Program-made: the position numbers and the translations under genes
Source of the DNA: Lachnospiraceae bacterium
Lineage (GTDB): Bacteria; Bacillota; Clostridia; Lachnospirales; Lachnospiraceae
Length of the DNA: 34,742 nucleotides
Direction: 5' to 3'
Assembly (NCBI GenBank): GCA_029227035.1
Contig: JAQXZD010000038.1
Coordinates: forward strand, 1 to 34,742
Part shown: piece by piece, positions 33,126 to 34,742 of the stretch
Position numbering within the stretch: position 1 is the first letter of the stretch
How the letters are laid out: every line of letters begins with the position of its first letter
Notes under the pieces: model-generated
Seen by the model: the letters and a program-made list of their open reading frames with translations, nothing else
Database searches by the model: none
What the model was told of the DNA's origin: nothing

Positions 33126-34742
33126 CTATTCGACTCCTCTTTTATAGTGTCCTCTGGTGAACTTTTCCCTCTCTTTTGGAATCTCTCCCTTTTCCCATGC
33201 CTCCAGAATCCTTTTGGTCTCCTTTGGATTTTCGATGGTAAAATCCAGACGAAAAGCCCTGATTCCGGCTTTCTGTAACTTCTCCCTTTCCTCAAACAGC
33301 ATCACCGGAAGGGAATTGTATATCACATTATAGCAGGCATTACAGTAATTTTTAACCGGAAACTCCACCTTATAGCGGTCTTTCAGGTAACACAGTCCCG
33401 GCGTTTTGTCACAGCTTTCCGTATTGGCATGTACGCACTGAGCACTGGTCATAAGCGGATAATATCCATACACCACCATCTCACTGCAGCGGTTATCCCT
33501 GTGCGAAATCTCTCCTCGGTTCAATTCCAGCGGCACGGTATTGCGAAATGCTCCCAGGGAAGCATACGCCTGTGATGCAGAGTCATTGTATGCATACAGA
33601 TTGTGATCCGTCACAAGCTCCTGCTTCGGGAAATACTCGCGGACATATGCCAGTTCCTCATAGTTTCGCACCAGAAAGCCAGACACGACTTCCCTCAGTT
33701 CCTCCACATGTCTCACAAAAAAATCCGCTGTATGCCTGCGAAAAATTCGCGGCATGGCAAGATATGCCTTTTTATTCTTACTTCTCACCTGTTCGATATC
33801 TTCCCTTAATTCTTCCGCAAAATGCTCCAAGGAATAGGCACCAAAATCCAGATATACCTTTGTCACCCGGGAATGTTCCAGAATCACCGGCAGCAGTTCC
33901 CTCTTTTCCGTCAGACAGATAAGCTCCGGTTCCTTACTTTCTTCCGGTTCGTATACTGTCTCTGTATCTTCCCTGTACTCTGCTGCTTTTCTGTAATACG
34001 CGGTCAAAAGCTTCTCTTTTAAACCTTCCAGGGCTTCTCTCCGAAGCTGGTTTAACGCTCCGTTCGGCAGGAAGATATTCTCATCCGCTTCCACCCTGAC
34101 ATTTTCCATGACAAAAGGCGTATCCCCGGTCTTCTCCATACGTTTTTTCACGTCACATGGATCAATCGGTTTCTTCTCCGCCTGCATGACTTCCATCCCG
34201 AAAACGCGAAACTGTGTTTCCCCGGCACACACTCTATACTCCGCCGGCTGTCCTCTGTGCAGTGTTAAAACTCCATCAGCCGGAAGTTTTTCCTTTGCAT
34301 CCGCATACCTTGCAATCATTTCTTCATGCAGTGCTTCATTGGTCTTTTCATAATTTGGCTTTCGAAACGTAACCATATCCGGCCCGTTTTTCTTAAAATA
34401 ATATTGATTGGTAAAACCGCAACGGTTTCCCAGCTCCAGAATCTGTTTTTTGTCTTCCTTGGATACGGTGCCGGTACCGTTTTGCAACAGTTCATCAATG
34501 TATCTGCGATAAAAAGAAACGACTCCCGCAGCATAGGAAAGCTGCTTCATGCGTCCCTCAATCTTTAGTGAGTATACACCTGCCTCCAGCAGTTTATTCA
34601 AATCTTCAATCCCGCACATATCCTTAAGACTCAGCACATAGGAATGCGACAGATACTCCCTGCGCTTCTCATCCATCACCGTATACGCAAGTCTGCAAGG
34701 CTGTGCACATCGGCCGCGGTTTCCGATTCTTCCGCCCAGCAT
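33126..34742 (-). CDS. U32 family peptidase-like protein, 5' end outside the window
   Basis: C-terminal 538 residues of a U32-family protein. GNRGRCAQPCRLAYTV at the window edge is the conserved middle of the U32 domain, so the real start is further right. After it come SLKIEGRMK, a beta-rich DUF3656-like region (about 130-250) and a C-terminal repeat with CYLKDRYKVE and YCNACYNVIYN. Cys12, Cys16 and the later cysteine pair fit the iron-sulfur site of RlhA/TrhP-type RNA hydroxylases. Bacterial relatives of this layout (E. coli RlhA) hydroxylate 23S rRNA or tRNA, so an RNA-modification role is more likely than collagenase. The gene ends one base before the SEDS start. Confidence 0.87.
   Translation of the reverse strand: MLGGRIGNRGRCAQPCRLAYTVMDEKRREYLSHSYVLSLKDMCGIEDLNKLLEAGVYSLKIEGRMKQLSYAAGVVSFYRRYIDELLQNGTGTVSKEDKKQILELGNRCGFTNQYYFKKNGPDMVTFRKPNYEKTNEALHEEMIARYADAKEKLPADGVLTLHRGQPAEYRVCAGETQFRVFGMEVMQAEKKPIDPCDVKKRMEKTGDTPFVMENVRVEADENIFLPNGALNQLRREALEGLKEKLLTAYYRKAAEYREDTETVYEPEESKEPELICLTEKRELLPVILEHSRVTKVYLDFGAYSLEHFAEELREDIEQVRSKNKKAYLAMPRIFRRHTADFFVRHVEELREVVSGFLVRNYEELAYVREYFPKQELVTDHNLYAYNDSASQAYASLGAFRNTVPLELNRGEISHRDNRCSEMVVYGYYPLMTSAQCVHANTESCDKTPGLCYLKDRYKVEFPVKNYCNACYNVIYNSLPVMLFEEREKLQKAGIRAFRLDFTIENPKETKRILEAWEKGEIPKEREKFTRGHYKRGVE

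Noticed and set aside
1-34742. CRISPR arrays, tRNA or rRNA genes, insertion sequences, phage or defence genes
   Set aside because: No regularly spaced repeats, no transposase or integrase motifs, and no tRNA-like cloverleaf were seen. Intergenic spaces are short and explained by promoters, leaders, terminators or the palindrome.

Overview
The window reads as chromosomal core DNA of a spore-forming, low-to-moderate GC Clostridia, most likely Lachnospiraceae. This is inferred from gene content and order, not from a database match. Supporting signs are an alpha/beta small acid-soluble spore protein, GerW (YtfJ) with its DUF2953 partner, a YlbJ-like sporulation membrane protein, the short HisG plus HisZ system, RecU, RqcH, an FakA/Asp23 pair, and strong GGAGG ribosome binding sites with some TTG/GTG starts. 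I see no phage, transposase, CRISPR array, tRNA or rRNA. Nearly all genes are on the minus strand; only four lie on the plus strand (ylbJ-like, rqcH, the spore protein gene and rpmB).

Layout in plus coordinates, so minus-strand operons read right to left. 1-3964: start of rplU with its own promoter and a leader that can hide its ribosome binding site, then RNase G and an uncharacterised two-gene radical SAM system (B12-type radical SAM protein plus DUF2344 partner). 3974-9120: histidine genes hisZ-hisG-hisD-hisB-hisIE behind a consensus promoter containing a perfect palindrome; the last gene carries an extra, catalytically degenerate HisA/HisF-like barrel. 9117-14766: recU, two rRNA pseudouridine synthase genes, a YgiQ radical SAM gene and a pepD-type dipeptidase. 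14798-15703: a YlbJ-like gene on the plus strand. 15677-21159: yicC-gmk-rpoZ-rimO-pgsA-rsmD-coaD and a coiled-coil protein, apparently one operon behind a consensus promoter. 21230-21362: a 133-bp imperfect palindrome between the yicC and rqcH promoters. 21414-23508: rqcH and a spore protein gene with a terminator. 23522-27715: asp23-fakA-recG. 27753-28064: rpmB. 28063-28203: an unlisted 46-residue membrane protein gene. 28262-34742: U32 peptidase-family gene (5' end outside the window), a SEDS/PbpA cell-wall synthase pair, a NUDIX hydrolase, an unknown small protein, DUF2953 and GerW.

Together the genes form a translation and RNA-modification neighbourhood (RimO, RsmD, two pseudouridine synthases, YgiQ, YicC, RNase G, RqcH, L21, L28, a U32 protein), combined with nucleotide/CoA/lipid supply (Gmk, CoaD, PgsA, FakA), DNA repair (RecG, RecU), peptidoglycan synthesis and sporulation. 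No clearly new defence or mobile system is present. The points most worth a second look are the degenerate HisF-like fusion, the radical SAM/DUF2344 pair, the palindrome upstream of rqcH, the Asp-to-Glu change at RqcH residue 97, and the small membrane protein gene.
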